Assembly (NCBI GenBank): GCA_004295245.1
Contig: REAR01000062.1
Coordinates: 1-60,841, forward strand
DNA: 60,841 bases
Direction of reading: 5' to 3'
Source of the DNA: Sphingobacteriales bacterium
Lineage (GTDB): Bacteria; Bacteroidota; Bacteroidia; Chitinophagales; Chitinophagaceae
Shown: one piece after another, positions 8,466 to 16,896 of the stretch
How the letters are laid out: each line of letters starts with the position of its first letter
Numbering within the stretch: the stretch's first letter is position 1
The notes under the pieces: generated by a model
The model's input: the letters and a program-made list of their open reading frames with translations, nothing else
Database searches by the model: none
What the model was told of the DNA's origin: nothing
Made by a program: the position numbers and the translations under genes

Positions 8466-9020
8466 ATGCTTAAACCAACGCTGTTAGTGGTATTAATTTG
8501 TTTATGTGGGCTGCTCTGCGGGGTGCAGGCACAGGTATTTAGTGTGGTTAGAAGCGAGGTGTCTTTTCAATCTGATGCCCCGCATGAAATACTAAAAGCG
8601 TCAGCTTCCAATGCAATGAAAGGCATTGTAGACTTTAATAAAAGAACTTTTGCATTTACCATTCCAATGAAGAGTTTTGATGGGTTCAATTCATCACTTC
8701 AAAAAGAACACTTCAATGAAAACTATATGGAAAGTGAAAAATACCCTGCCGCCAGTTTTAGTGGCCGCATTATAGAAGAAGAAGATTTTAGCAAAGATGG
8801 GGCCTATACATTAAGAGCAAAAGGAAAACTTTTTGTACACGGAATAGCGCAGGAGCGCATAATAAAGTGCGATATAACGATTAAGAATGGAAACATTAAA
8901 GTAAAATCTTTTTTTACAGTTTTACTGGCAGATCATGAAATTAAAGTACCGCGTATTGTGCATGAAAAATTGGCCTCAGAAATAAAAATTAATTTATTGG
9001 CAGAACTTACACAGAAATAA
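8466..9020 (+). CDS. YceI-family periplasmic protein (copy 1)
   Basis: A 184-residue protein starting at the ATG at 8466, chosen because it opens a clean signal peptide (MLKPTLLVVLICLCGLLCG to VQAQ). The rest is a YceI-like lipocalin fold, a family that binds isoprenoid or other amphiphilic ligands in the periplasm. The motif EHFNENYMES is shared word for word with the YceI copy at 14573. The stop codon lies one base before the TTG start of the propeller kinase, so the two are almost certainly co-translated. Ligand and role are unknown; the context suggests a link to envelope redox or ligand sensing (inference). Confidence 0.85.
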   Translation: MLKPTLLVVLICLCGLLCGVQAQVFSVVRSEVSFQSDAPHEILKASASNAMKGIVDFNKRTFAFTIPMKSFDGFNSSLQKEHFNENYMESEKYPAASFSGRIIEEEDFSKDGAYTLRAKGKLFVHGIAQERIIKCDITIKNGNIKVKSFFTVLLADHEIKVPRIVHEKLASEIKINLLAELTQK

Positions 9021-9021
9021 C

Positions 9022-11928
9022 TTGCAACCCTTAAAAAAACATACCAGCCTTTTTTTACTACTATTTTGCTTTAAGCTGGCAATTGCCCAAGCTCCGTTTT
9101 ACAAAACAATAACTATTGATGAAGATAATGCCAGTTTAAAATTGCAATCTTTTTTAAAAGATCATTTTGGTTTTATATGGGCTGCTACCAATGAAGGGGT
9201 TTATAAATTGTACGGCAACAATGCTGTTAAATTTAACTTACCCGGAGGTGTTAAAAAAAGCGTTACCGCCTTGGGAGAGGATAATAATGGCATTATTTGG
9301 GTGGGCTGCACAGATGGTACCGTTGCCCGTATAAAAAATAATAATGCTACGTGGTTTACCCCGGAAGAAGGAAACCCTAAAGCTTCCATCACCAGTTTTA
9401 TGGCAGATGTTGAAAATAATATGTGGTTTGCCACTGCGGGAGAAGGCATTTATCGCTACGATGGTAAAAAGCTGGTAAACTTTTCAGCTGAAGATGGGTT
9501 AACGGATAATTATGTGTACGCATTAAAAAATTATTATGGCAGTGTTGTAGCTGCTACAGACAGAGGACTTTCATTTATCAATTATAAAAAAGGGGTAAAG
9601 CAAATTGCACCATTTACTTCTAAAAACGGATTGCCCGATAATATAGTAAGAGCCCTTGCTCCATCAGATGTTAAAGGCTATTGGTGGCTGGCATTGCAAG
9701 ATAAAGGGGTTTGCCTTTTTGATATGGCGGGCAAGCAAATAATAAGTAACCATCTTGCGGCAAACTGGCAATACGGACAAGTAAATGCCATAAAAGATTT
9801 GGGCAACGAGGTTTGGATAGCTACAGAAGAAAATGGAATAATAGTTTATAATAAACTAAATGCCACTTTTGATAAAGCAGTGAATGGAGGTGCAGGTGTT
9901 AAAGGGGTAGTGGCAGATATGGTGCAAGATAATGATGGTAATTTATGGATTGGTAATGAAGGCAAACTTATTAAGTCTACTGCAGCCATTGCACGTTATT
10001 ATAAGTATTCTGATAACAACCCCATTTTTAGGGTGCATAGTTTGCTGGCAGATAAACAAAAGCGCCTTTGGTTTACACCCGATATACAATTAACACGTAC
10101 AGATTTAAGAAACAACCCACTTAATAATTCAAAAGTATATCCGGTTACTGGAAAAGGAAATAAAAACGATATTACTTCTCTGTATTATGACGATTGTGGT
10201 TATTTGTGGATAGGAACCATGGGTTCGGGCTTAATAAGGTTTGACCCTACTACTGAAAAGCAGTACACCGTTATTTCTAACCCACTATTAATAGATGGCC
10301 ATATTTTAAGTATTGCGGGTAAAGACGGGGACTTATGGGTGGCTTCTTTAAACGGAGTGACCCGTTTACATCTTACAGCTTCACACAGTAATTTAAACAC
10401 ACCAGTTACGTATAAAAACTATTCAAAGCAGGATGGAATTGGGGCTGATTATGTTTACAATATTTTCATTGATTCAAAAAAGAGGGTTTGGTTTGCAACA
10501 GATGGCGCTGGTGTGGCCATGCTGGAAGGAGAGCGGTTTACCAATTTCTATAAAAACAAAATTTTAGCCAGTGCTGTTATATACTCTATAACAGAAGATA
10601 GCGAGGGTAGTATTTGGTTAAGTACCTTAAATGAAGGTTTATACAAGTACGATGGTAAAAAATTTACGCATTTTGGTATTGAAGAAGGGCTAACTGATTT
10701 GGCTATTACCTCTATTGCAGCAGATGCTAAAGGGCAACTGCTGGTGGTAAATAAAAAGGGGTTAGATCTTATTAATGTGAACACATATGCTATTACTCAT
10801 TATGGTAAAGAAACAGGCTTTAATGGCATACAACCCAATTTAAATAGTATTTCTGTAGATGAGTTTGGCAGGTTTTGGATTGGCATGGAAAATGAAATTG
10901 TACAATTAAATGCGCCCCCTCAAAACCAGGTATTACCAAAGGCTGTTATTGAAACTATTAAAGCCGGCTCCACAACCATAGATACGGCAATGGTGCATGA
11001 ATTTGCTTACAACGAAAATAGCTTGCAGGTAACTTTTAGCAGTGTACATTATACAGAACCAGAAAAAATAAAATACCAATACTTTTTAGAAGGGTATAAC
11101 AAGCAATGGGAGCAAACCAGTGACGATTATATAAATTTTGTATTGTTAAACGCCGGTACCTATACTTTAAAAATAAGAGCTGCTGTTGGAGATAATTTTA
11201 ACGCAAGCCCCGTAGCCAGATACCGGTTTACAATTAAAAAGGCTTTTTGGCTTACCTGGTATTTTAGAACGGCAGTTTTGTTATTAGCAGGGTTTGGTAT
11301 ATATCTGTTAACAAGGCAGCGATTGAAAACTGTACGTCGGCAGGAACAATTGAAGAATGAACGTTTCCGGTTTCAATACGATGCACTAAAAAACCAGGTA
11401 AACCCACATTTTCTTTTTAACAGCTTAAACGCATTACTGAATGTGGTAGAAGAAAATCCGTCGGCAGCCAGTGGATTTATAAAACAATTGTCTGCATTCT
11501 ATCGTAAAATAACAGCATACAGAGATACGGATATAATAACTATTAAGGAAGAACTGGAAATTTTAAACACCTACTTATTTATACAGCAACAACGCTATGG
11601 TAATGCATTACTAAAATCAATTGCTGTGGATGTTGATTTAGCAGCCACCTATTATCTGCCACCACTTTCATTGCAATTGCTTGCAGAAAATGCGGTAAAG
11701 CACAATGCAGTTTCTTTAGAAACACCTCTTGAAATAAAAGTTTATGCAGAGGGGCAATGGTTAGTAGTTAGCAATAACCTGAATGCTAAATTCAACAAAG
11801 AAGAAAGTGAGGGAATGGGATTACAAAACATTCAAAATCGGTTTAGGTTACTAACAGACGCACCATTAAAATTTGGAACTGAAAATGGTTGGTTTGTGGT
11901 GCGGTTACCTATGTTAAAGAAAGTGTAG
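9022..11928 (+). CDS. Two-component-propeller sensor histidine kinase, LytS type
   Basis: A 968-residue membrane sensor. A signal peptide (1-22) is followed by about 620 residues of Reg_prop beta-propeller repeats (motifs like IWVGCTDGT, LWIGTMGSG, VWFATDGAG), a Y_Y_Y domain (about 650-745) and one membrane helix (about 750-768). The cytoplasmic His_kinase domain has the H-box NPHFLFNSLN (phospho-acceptor His near 795), the N-box LLAENAVKHN (about 884) and a GMGLQNIQ glycine box (about 932). The start is TTG at 9022: an in-frame stop lies at 8983-8985, no ATG lies between, and the signal peptide begins there. It is paired with the LytTR regulator at 12033. The signal is unknown. Confidence 0.93.
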   Translation: MQPLKKHTSLFLLLFCFKLAIAQAPFYKTITIDEDNASLKLQSFLKDHFGFIWAATNEGVYKLYGNNAVKFNLPGGVKKSVTALGEDNNGIIWVGCTDGTVARIKNNNATWFTPEEGNPKASITSFMADVENNMWFATAGEGIYRYDGKKLVNFSAEDGLTDNYVYALKNYYGSVVAATDRGLSFINYKKGVKQIAPFTSKNGLPDNIVRALAPSDVKGYWWLALQDKGVCLFDMAGKQIISNHLAANWQYGQVNAIKDLGNEVWIATEENGIIVYNKLNATFDKAVNGGAGVKGVVADMVQDNDGNLWIGNEGKLIKSTAAIARYYKYSDNNPIFRVHSLLADKQKRLWFTPDIQLTRTDLRNNPLNNSKVYPVTGKGNKNDITSLYYDDCGYLWIGTMGSGLIRFDPTTEKQYTVISNPLLIDGHILSIAGKDGDLWVASLNGVTRLHLTASHSNLNTPVTYKNYSKQDGIGADYVYNIFIDSKKRVWFATDGAGVAMLEGERFTNFYKNKILASAVIYSITEDSEGSIWLSTLNEGLYKYDGKKFTHFGIEEGLTDLAITSIAADAKGQLLVVNKKGLDLINVNTYAITHYGKETGFNGIQPNLNSISVDEFGRFWIGMENEIVQLNAPPQNQVLPKAVIETIKAGSTTIDTAMVHEFAYNENSLQVTFSSVHYTEPEKIKYQYFLEGYNKQWEQTSDDYINFVLLNAGTYTLKIRAAVGDNFNASPVARYRFTIKKAFWLTWYFRTAVLLLAGFGIYLLTRQRLKTVRRQEQLKNERFRFQYDALKNQVNPHFLFNSLNALLNVVEENPSAASGFIKQLSAFYRKITAYRDTDIITIKEELEILNTYLFIQQQRYGNALLKSIAVDVDLAATYYLPPLSLQLLAENAVKHNAVSLETPLEIKVYAEGQWLVVSNNLNAKFNKEESEGMGLQNIQNRFRLLTDAPLKFGTENGWFVVRLPMLKKV

Positions 11929-11959
11929 CAGCTAAACTGCTGCCTGTGGTTATACAGTA

Positions 11960-12000
11960 GAAAGGATTGCGACGCAACGATGTTGCTCGTAGCGGCAAAA
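11960..12000. repeat. Dispersed GCGACGCAAC repeat, half copy
   Basis: GATTGCGACGCAACGATGTT plus GCTCGTAGCGG is a half copy of the window-wide repeat, followed by AAAAGCTGGTA. It separates the kinase and response-regulator genes. Confidence 0.7.
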
Positions 12001-12032
12001 GCTGGTATAAAAAAGAAACAGAACTTTATTAT

Positions 12033-12797
12033 ATGAAGATATTAATTGTAGAAGACGAAGAACAAGCCTACAAGCGGCTAACAAAATTAATTTCTGAAGC
12101 TGTACCCAACGCTGTGGTGTTAAATGTGGTAATGAGTATTCAGTCGGCCGTAAAATGGTTTGCCAGTAACCCAATGCCAGATTTGGTATTTATGGATGTG
12201 AATCTGGCTGATGGGGAAAGCTTTGAAATTTTTAAGCAAACAACCATCAGTTGCCCCATTATTTTTACTACTGCTTATGAAGAATATGCAATTAAAGCTT
12301 TTAAGGTTAATAGCATTGCCTACTTGTTAAAACCTGTAGATAAAGCAGATATTGAAGGTGCAATGGCAAAGCTGCAAGCTATTAAAGGGCATGCACCAAT
12401 GCCTGATTACATAAACCTGCTTAAAAACTTGCAGCAAACGCCGGTTGCTAATTACCGCGAACGGTTTGTGATTAAACTGGGCGATAATTTAAAATCTATT
12501 GCCACTGAAGAAGTGGCCTACTTTTTTACTGAAAAAAAGACCAATTTTTTATGTACAAAAGAAGGCAAGAAATACCCTATTGATTTTAATTTAGACCAGG
12601 TGGAAACCCAACTAAACCCCAAAGCGTATTTTAGAATTAACCGGCAATTTATTATTGCCATGAGCAGTATTGATGAAATGAAAAGCTACACCAGATCAAG
12701 AGTAATAATTAAATTAAAACCCGCCAGTCATTTAGATACTATTGTAAGTGTGGAGCGGGCTAATAATTTTAGAGAATGGCTGGAAGGGATGTTGTAA
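12033..12797 (+). CDS. LytTR-family response regulator
   Basis: A 254-residue two-component regulator. The receiver domain (about 1-118) has the acidic pair ED at 7-8, phospho-acceptor Asp55 in VFMDVNL, and the conserved Lys in YLLKPVDK (about 105). A LytTR DNA-binding domain occupies about 150-254 (FVIKLGDNLKSIATEEVAYF, FFRINRQFII-like stretches). The start at 12033 was chosen because MKILIVEDEE is the usual receiver opening; an in-frame upstream extension would cover the repeat at 11960. It is the partner of the propeller kinase just upstream. Likely targets are neighbouring envelope genes such as the cytochrome/YceI block (inference). Confidence 0.93.
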   Translation: MKILIVEDEEQAYKRLTKLISEAVPNAVVLNVVMSIQSAVKWFASNPMPDLVFMDVNLADGESFEIFKQTTISCPIIFTTAYEEYAIKAFKVNSIAYLLKPVDKADIEGAMAKLQAIKGHAPMPDYINLLKNLQQTPVANYRERFVIKLGDNLKSIATEEVAYFFTEKKTNFLCTKEGKKYPIDFNLDQVETQLNPKAYFRINRQFIIAMSSIDEMKSYTRSRVIIKLKPASHLDTIVSVERANNFREWLEGML

Positions 12798-12905
12798 AAT
12801 AACAGCTGTTTGCAGGCTCAGCTATCAAATGTGCAGGTTCAGCGGTTTTATAAACCTGTTTTTTGAGTTTAGCACTATTTTTAATTGTATAAATACCAGT
12901 ACAAA

Positions 12906-13322
12906 ATGTTGAAAAGGAATTGGAAGAAAATAATGTTATTAGTGATAGTGTTAGCTGTGTTAGCGGCATTGGTAGGTTACTATCAGTTAAACAAACCGCA
13001 CAAACAAGCTTCTGTAAAAGCCGATGTTGAAATAACTGCCATAAACCTTGCAACAGCATTTGAAACAGATGAGGCAACTGCTAATGAAACTTATTTAGAT
13101 AAAGTAGTAGCCGTTACCGGCCAGGTTTCAGAGATAAGTACCAACCAACAGGGGTTTACAGTAATAGTGTTGAAAGGAACTGATATGAGTGGTGTTAGCT
13201 GCACCTTGTTAGGGAAAAACGCTACCGTAGAAAAAAACAGTACCATCCGCTTACAAGGTTTTTGTAACGGGTATTTAACAGATGTGGTACTAAACAGGTG
13301 CATTCTTAATACCTTAAAATAA
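12906..13322 (+). CDS. OB-fold (tRNA_anti-like) membrane-anchored protein
   Basis: A 138-residue protein starting at the ATG at 12906. It has an N-terminal membrane anchor (about residues 7-25), then a compact domain with YLDKVVAVTGQVSEI, FTVIVLKG, VSCTLLG and STIRLQGFCNG. This pattern fits the OB_tRNA_anti-like family. The two Cys of VSCTLLG and LQGFCNG, and a third in NRCILN, are visible, but no metal site is obvious. It begins a tight run of five same-strand genes (next gene 5 bp away) ending with the DUF5777 barrel. The function in the cluster is unknown. Confidence 0.7.
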   Translation: MLKRNWKKIMLLVIVLAVLAALVGYYQLNKPHKQASVKADVEITAINLATAFETDEATANETYLDKVVAVTGQVSEISTNQQGFTVIVLKGTDMSGVSCTLLGKNATVEKNSTIRLQGFCNGYLTDVVLNRCILNTLK

Positions 13323-13327
13323 ACAAC

Positions 13328-14017
13328 ATGCAGCGCCTTTTTCCGCTTACCCTTTTAGCCATTTTGGCTATAGGCCTCATCATTGCGTGCAAACACGAGC
13401 CCCCCATTCAACCGGGCGGTGGCGGGTTACCAATACCCGGGTGTGATAATACCGACATTTGTTTTGAAAGCACCATCCTCCCCATTTTTCAATCTTCTTG
13501 TGCTAAAGCTGGTTGCCACGATGCAACAACCGCTGAAGACGGTTATGTTTTAGACAGCTATGCCAACATTATTAAAAAAGGTATAAAGCCTGGTAACGCC
13601 GGAGGTAGTAAACTTTATACCGTATTGTTTAAAACCGGCGGAGACCAAATGCCACCATTACCCAGCGCTCCATTATCTCAAGCCCAGAGAGACTCTATTG
13701 GTAAATGGATTAATAACGGCGCTAAAAATACCATCAACTGTAATTGCAGTTGCGATACAGCACAATACACTTATACCGCTGTTATAAAACCAATAATGGA
13801 TGTAAGCTGTGTGGGCTGCCACAATGCTGCTTCATTAGGCGGTGGCATAAACTTAAGCAACCACGCCGCGGTAAAAGCCGTAGCAGTTAATGGTAAACTA
13901 ATGGGTAGCATAAACCATGCACCCGGTTATATTGCCATGCCACAAGGTGGTAAACTAAGCGATTGCCAGATTAAGCAGGTTGATAAATGGGTGAAGGCAG
14001 GATCGTTAAATAATTAG
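13328..14017 (+). CDS. Lipoprotein with two cytochrome c-like haem motifs
   Basis: A 229-residue lipoprotein with the signal and lipobox LIIAC (Cys at about 21). Two haem-type motifs follow: CAKAGCH (CX4CH, about residues 58-64) and CVGCH (CX2CH, about 160-164). Each is followed by a GG...L segment and a late Met (YIAMPQGGKLS, DQMPPLPSAP) that could be the distal ligand. This resembles the planctomycete-type cytochrome C domain common in Bacteroidota. It should sit on the periplasmic face of a membrane and carry electrons. The first motif is non-canonical, so one or two haems are possible. It is 5 bp downstream of the OB-fold gene. Confidence 0.82.
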   Translation: MQRLFPLTLLAILAIGLIIACKHEPPIQPGGGGLPIPGCDNTDICFESTILPIFQSSCAKAGCHDATTAEDGYVLDSYANIIKKGIKPGNAGGSKLYTVLFKTGGDQMPPLPSAPLSQAQRDSIGKWINNGAKNTINCNCSCDTAQYTYTAVIKPIMDVSCVGCHNAASLGGGINLSNHAAVKAVAVNGKLMGSINHAPGYIAMPQGGKLSDCQIKQVDKWVKAGSLNN

Positions 14018-14044
14018 TTACCCAGTATTGAGGCCCAACAGTAG

Positions 14045-14095
14045 CGGTTATGGCAACATCGTTGCGTCGCACACTTCAACTGTTGTGCAAAAAAG
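14045..14095. repeat. Dispersed TTGCGTCGCAC repeat, half copy
   Basis: TATGGCAACATCGTTGCGTC continuing GCACACTTCAACTGTTG is a half copy with the same GGCAACATC lead as the copy at 28556. It sits inside the five-gene cytochrome/YceI run. Confidence 0.8.
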
Positions 14096-14173
14096 CAACA
14101 AACCCTAAAAACAAAGTACCCTGTTTTAAAAGCAAACAGAATTATTACCTAGTAAAATGTAAATACGTTTCAG

Positions 14174-14554
14174 ATGATATTTAAAAAAGCCCTGTCTATA
14201 CTACTATTAGCTGCAGTTGTAGTATTTAGCAGTTGTTATTACGATAAAGAAGCAATTTTATACCCCGGTGGTGGCACTTGCGATACCGCAGCTACTTCCA
14301 CATTTAGTGCAGTAGTACTTCCTATTTTAAATACCAACTGTAATAATTGCCACGGTGGCAGTGCCACGGCCGGTGCCGGTATTATTTTAGATACATATGC
14401 AAGTGTAAAAACGCAGGTAAACAATGGCAAGTTAGTAGGATCCATTATTCACGCAGCAGGTTACTCAGCCATGCCTAAAAATGGTGCAAAAATGACTGCC
14501 TGTAATATTGCAAAAATTAACAGGTGGGTGGCTGCAGGCGCTTTAAACAATTAA
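14174..14554 (+). CDS. Small single-haem cytochrome c-like lipoprotein
   Basis: A 126-residue protein with a lipoprotein signal (lipobox VFSSC, Cys at about 21) and one haem motif CNNCH (about residues 56-60). A candidate distal Met lies in YSAMPKNGAKM (about 97). The domain is a short relative of the second half of the 13328 protein: both share TYASVK/NHAAVK, NGKLxGSIxHAxGYxAMP and WVxAGxLNN. The two lipoproteins are therefore paralogous domains. It probably relays electrons in the periplasm. It is followed 18 bp later by YceI copy 2. Confidence 0.82.
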   Translation: MIFKKALSILLLAAVVVFSSCYYDKEAILYPGGGTCDTAATSTFSAVVLPILNTNCNNCHGGSATAGAGIILDTYASVKTQVNNGKLVGSIIHAAGYSAMPKNGAKMTACNIAKINRWVAAGALNN

Positions 14555-14572
14555 ACTCCTAAATACACAAAT

Positions 14573-15124
14573 ATGAAAAAGCTTTTTTTAATAGCAGGGT
14601 TTTTGGCAATAGCAATTGCCGCCAATAGTCAGAATATTTATATAACCAAGGCAGGCCAGGTAGCATTCTACTCTAAAACACCGTTAGAAAATATAGATGG
14701 GGTTAATAATGAAGTTTCCAGTATTTTAAATACTTCCACTGGTGAAATTGTATTTACATTATTGGTGAAGAGTTTTCATTTTGAAAGAGCTTTGTTAGAA
14801 GAGCATTTTAATGAAAACTATATGGAGAGTTCGAAAATCCCTAAGGCTACCTTTAAGGGAAAAACAACCAATCTTTCAGCTGTAAATTTTAATAAAGAAG
14901 GTACTTACAATGTTAGTGTAGAAGGAGACCTGACATTACATGGTATAACACAAAAAATAACAGCACCGGGTACCATTACTGTTAAAGCTGGTAAAATAAA
15001 TGCAGCATCTACTTTTAAAATAAAAATAAAAGACTACGGCATTAAAATACCTACGCTGGTGGCCGATAAAATTGCAGAAGTAGTAGAAATAAAAGTAAAC
15101 TGCTTGTACGAACAAAAAAAATAA
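14573..15124 (+). CDS. YceI-family periplasmic protein (copy 2)
   Basis: A 183-residue protein with a signal peptide (1-19) and a YceI-like lipocalin domain. The strong motif EEHFNENYMES (about residue 80) is nearly identical to copy 1 at 8466, and LTLHGITQKI matches the LFVHGIAQER of that copy. The family binds isoprenoid-like ligands in a beta-barrel pocket. Here it lies between two haem lipoproteins and a DUF5777 barrel in one transcript, so a role beside those redox proteins is likely (inference). Confidence 0.85.
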   Translation: MKKLFLIAGFLAIAIAANSQNIYITKAGQVAFYSKTPLENIDGVNNEVSSILNTSTGEIVFTLLVKSFHFERALLEEHFNENYMESSKIPKATFKGKTTNLSAVNFNKEGTYNVSVEGDLTLHGITQKITAPGTITVKAGKINAASTFKIKIKDYGIKIPTLVADKIAEVVEIKVNCLYEQKK

Positions 15125-15142
15125 CCCCAATATTTTACTACA

Positions 15143-16048
15143 ATGAGGAAATACCTATTGGTTGCAGCAACCTTTCTTTTAGCCTTACCAGCACTGGCAC
15201 AAGATGATTTAATGAAAATGCTGGAAGATGAAACCAAAAAAGAAAAGCATACAGATTTAACCACGGCTACTTTTAAAACTACCCGTTTAATTAATGGGCA
15301 TTCTATTGAAAATGTAGCAACAGGGGTGTTAGATTTTAAAATACAACACCGCCTTGGGTTTGTAAATACTGGCTTAAAAGAATTTTTTGGGTTAGACCAG
15401 GCAACTATTCGCCTTGGGTTAGACTATGGTATTTCAGACAGACTAATGGTGGGGCTTGGCAGAAGCTCTTATCAAAAACAACTGGATGCGTTTTATAAAT
15501 TTAAAATACTGCGCCAATCTAGTGGAAGCAGGAACATGCCCATTAGCTTAAGTGCAGCATCCTCCATCATATTAAGAACTGATCCCTGGGCGGATGCTTC
15601 AAGAAAGAACTATTTCACAAGCCGGCTTTACTATTCCCATCAGTTAATTATAGCACGTAAATTCAGTGAGTCGTTTTCACTACAATTAATGCCAACCATG
15701 GTGCATCATAATTTGGTGCCTGGCGCAAACGACCCCAATAATTTGTATGCAATGGGTGTTGGTGGACGAATTAAGTTGAGCAAACGGGTGAGTTTTAACG
15801 GAGAATATTATTATCAATTACCGGGATATCGCTTTGAAAATACTAAGAATTCTGTGGCTCTTGGTTTTGATATTGAAACCGGTGGCCACGTATTTCAGTT
15901 GCATTTTACCAACTCAACCGGTATGACTGAAAAAACTTATATCAACGAAACATCCGGGGATTTCTTTAAAGGAGACATTCATTTTGGTTTCAATATTTCC
16001 AGAGTATTTACTATTAAAGACCCCCGAAAAAAGAAACAAGGGAAGTAG
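15143..16048 (+). CDS. DUF5777 family beta-barrel protein
   Basis: A 301-residue protein with a signal peptide (1-19), then a beta-rich body. Its features are those of DUF5777: TTRLINGHSIENVATGVLDFKIQHRLG (abridged), LGLDYGISDRLMVGLGRSS and an AMGVGGRIKLSKRVSFNGEY-like strand. It is predicted to sit in the outer membrane as a barrel. The family is of unknown function and often neighbours YceI and cytochrome-like lipoproteins (from memory). It is last in the 12906-16048 run and is followed by a hairpin terminator. Confidence 0.82.
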   Translation: MRKYLLVAATFLLALPALAQDDLMKMLEDETKKEKHTDLTTATFKTTRLINGHSIENVATGVLDFKIQHRLGFVNTGLKEFFGLDQATIRLGLDYGISDRLMVGLGRSSYQKQLDAFYKFKILRQSSGSRNMPISLSAASSIILRTDPWADASRKNYFTSRLYYSHQLIIARKFSESFSLQLMPTMVHHNLVPGANDPNNLYAMGVGGRIKLSKRVSFNGEYYYQLPGYRFENTKNSVALGFDIETGGHVFQLHFTNSTGMTEKTYINETSGDFFKGDIHFGFNISRVFTIKDPRKKKQGK

Positions 16049-16118
16049 TTAATTGCCAGCAATTTTTTTTCATTATTCGTTCAGTTGGTTTTTTTGCTCT
16101 CTTAATTGATATTTTATT

Positions 16119-16148
16119 AACAGCAATGCCAAAAGCGTTGCTGTTTTA
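16119..16148 (+). terminator. Terminator of the YceI/cytochrome/DUF5777 operon
   Basis: An 11-bp stem (AACAGCAATGC with GCGTTGCTGTT, one G-U pair) with a CAAAA loop runs into TTTTATTTTA. It lies 71 bases past the DUF5777 stop. Confidence 0.7.
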
Positions 16149-16177
16149 TTTTATGCCTTATTTTAGCAAAAAAAACA

Positions 16178-16705
16178 ATGAGAATTTTGATAGATATGGA
16201 TGAAGTGATTGCCGATGCAGTCGCTCTTTTTTTGAAATGGTATGAACGCGACTTTGGTATTAGGTACACCGAGAAAGATGTTTATGGAACCAAGCTGCTA
16301 CACATTGTGCCGGAGGCACATAAAAGTACCGTGGCTGCGTATCCCCATACCAAGGGGTTTTTTGATGATTTGCCTGTAATACCCAATAGCCAGGAAATAT
16401 TAAAGCAGTTGTATGAAGCGCATGAAGTTTATATTGTTTCTGCGGCGATGGAGTTTAAGCATTCTTTATACCCCAAGTTTGAGTGGTTGGAGCAACACTT
16501 TCCGTTTATACATTGGAAACGAAGAGTGCTCTGCGGAGATAAAAGTGTGATTAAAGGCGATGTGTTGATAGACGATCATGATTTTAATCTTGAAACTTTT
16601 ACGGGCAGGCGTGTTATGTTTACTTCTCCGCACAATGTGCATGATACCCGATTTGAACGTATGAATAATTGGCTGGAGGCAAAACAGTTTTTTGATTTGA
16701 AGTAA
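16178..16705 (+). CDS. 5'(3')-deoxyribonucleotidase
   Basis: A 175-residue cytosolic HAD-superfamily enzyme of the NT5C type, which dephosphorylates pyrimidine deoxynucleoside monophosphates. HAD motifs are visible: the nucleophile DMDEVIAD near residues 6-13, motif II VSAAMEF (Ser at about 89) and motif IV DVLIDDHDFN (about 128). The length is normal for the family. It is a single-gene unit after the DUF5777 terminator. Confidence 0.88.
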   Translation: MRILIDMDEVIADAVALFLKWYERDFGIRYTEKDVYGTKLLHIVPEAHKSTVAAYPHTKGFFDDLPVIPNSQEILKQLYEAHEVYIVSAAMEFKHSLYPKFEWLEQHFPFIHWKRRVLCGDKSVIKGDVLIDDHDFNLETFTGRRVMFTSPHNVHDTRFERMNNWLEAKQFFDLK

Positions 16706-16835
16706 ACGAACTTCAGGCTGTGTTGCATGCTAATATACCGTGCTGCTTGTATGTGTTTATTAATTTAATTTGGCAAAAGCTTCGTACAGGGCAGCATGAA
16801 GTATATATGCCGCTTGCTTACAATAGCGGTAAAGT

Positions 16836-16863
16836 TGAATGGTGCGACGCAAGGATGTTGCCA
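16836..16863. repeat. Dispersed GTGCGACGCAA repeat, half copy
   Basis: GAATGGTGCGACGCAAGGAT then GTTGCC is a half copy of the window-wide repeat, 34 bases upstream of the CYTH gene start. Confidence 0.8.
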
Positions 16864-16896
16864 TGAAATACAAATGCCGACTTACAAATAATTACT

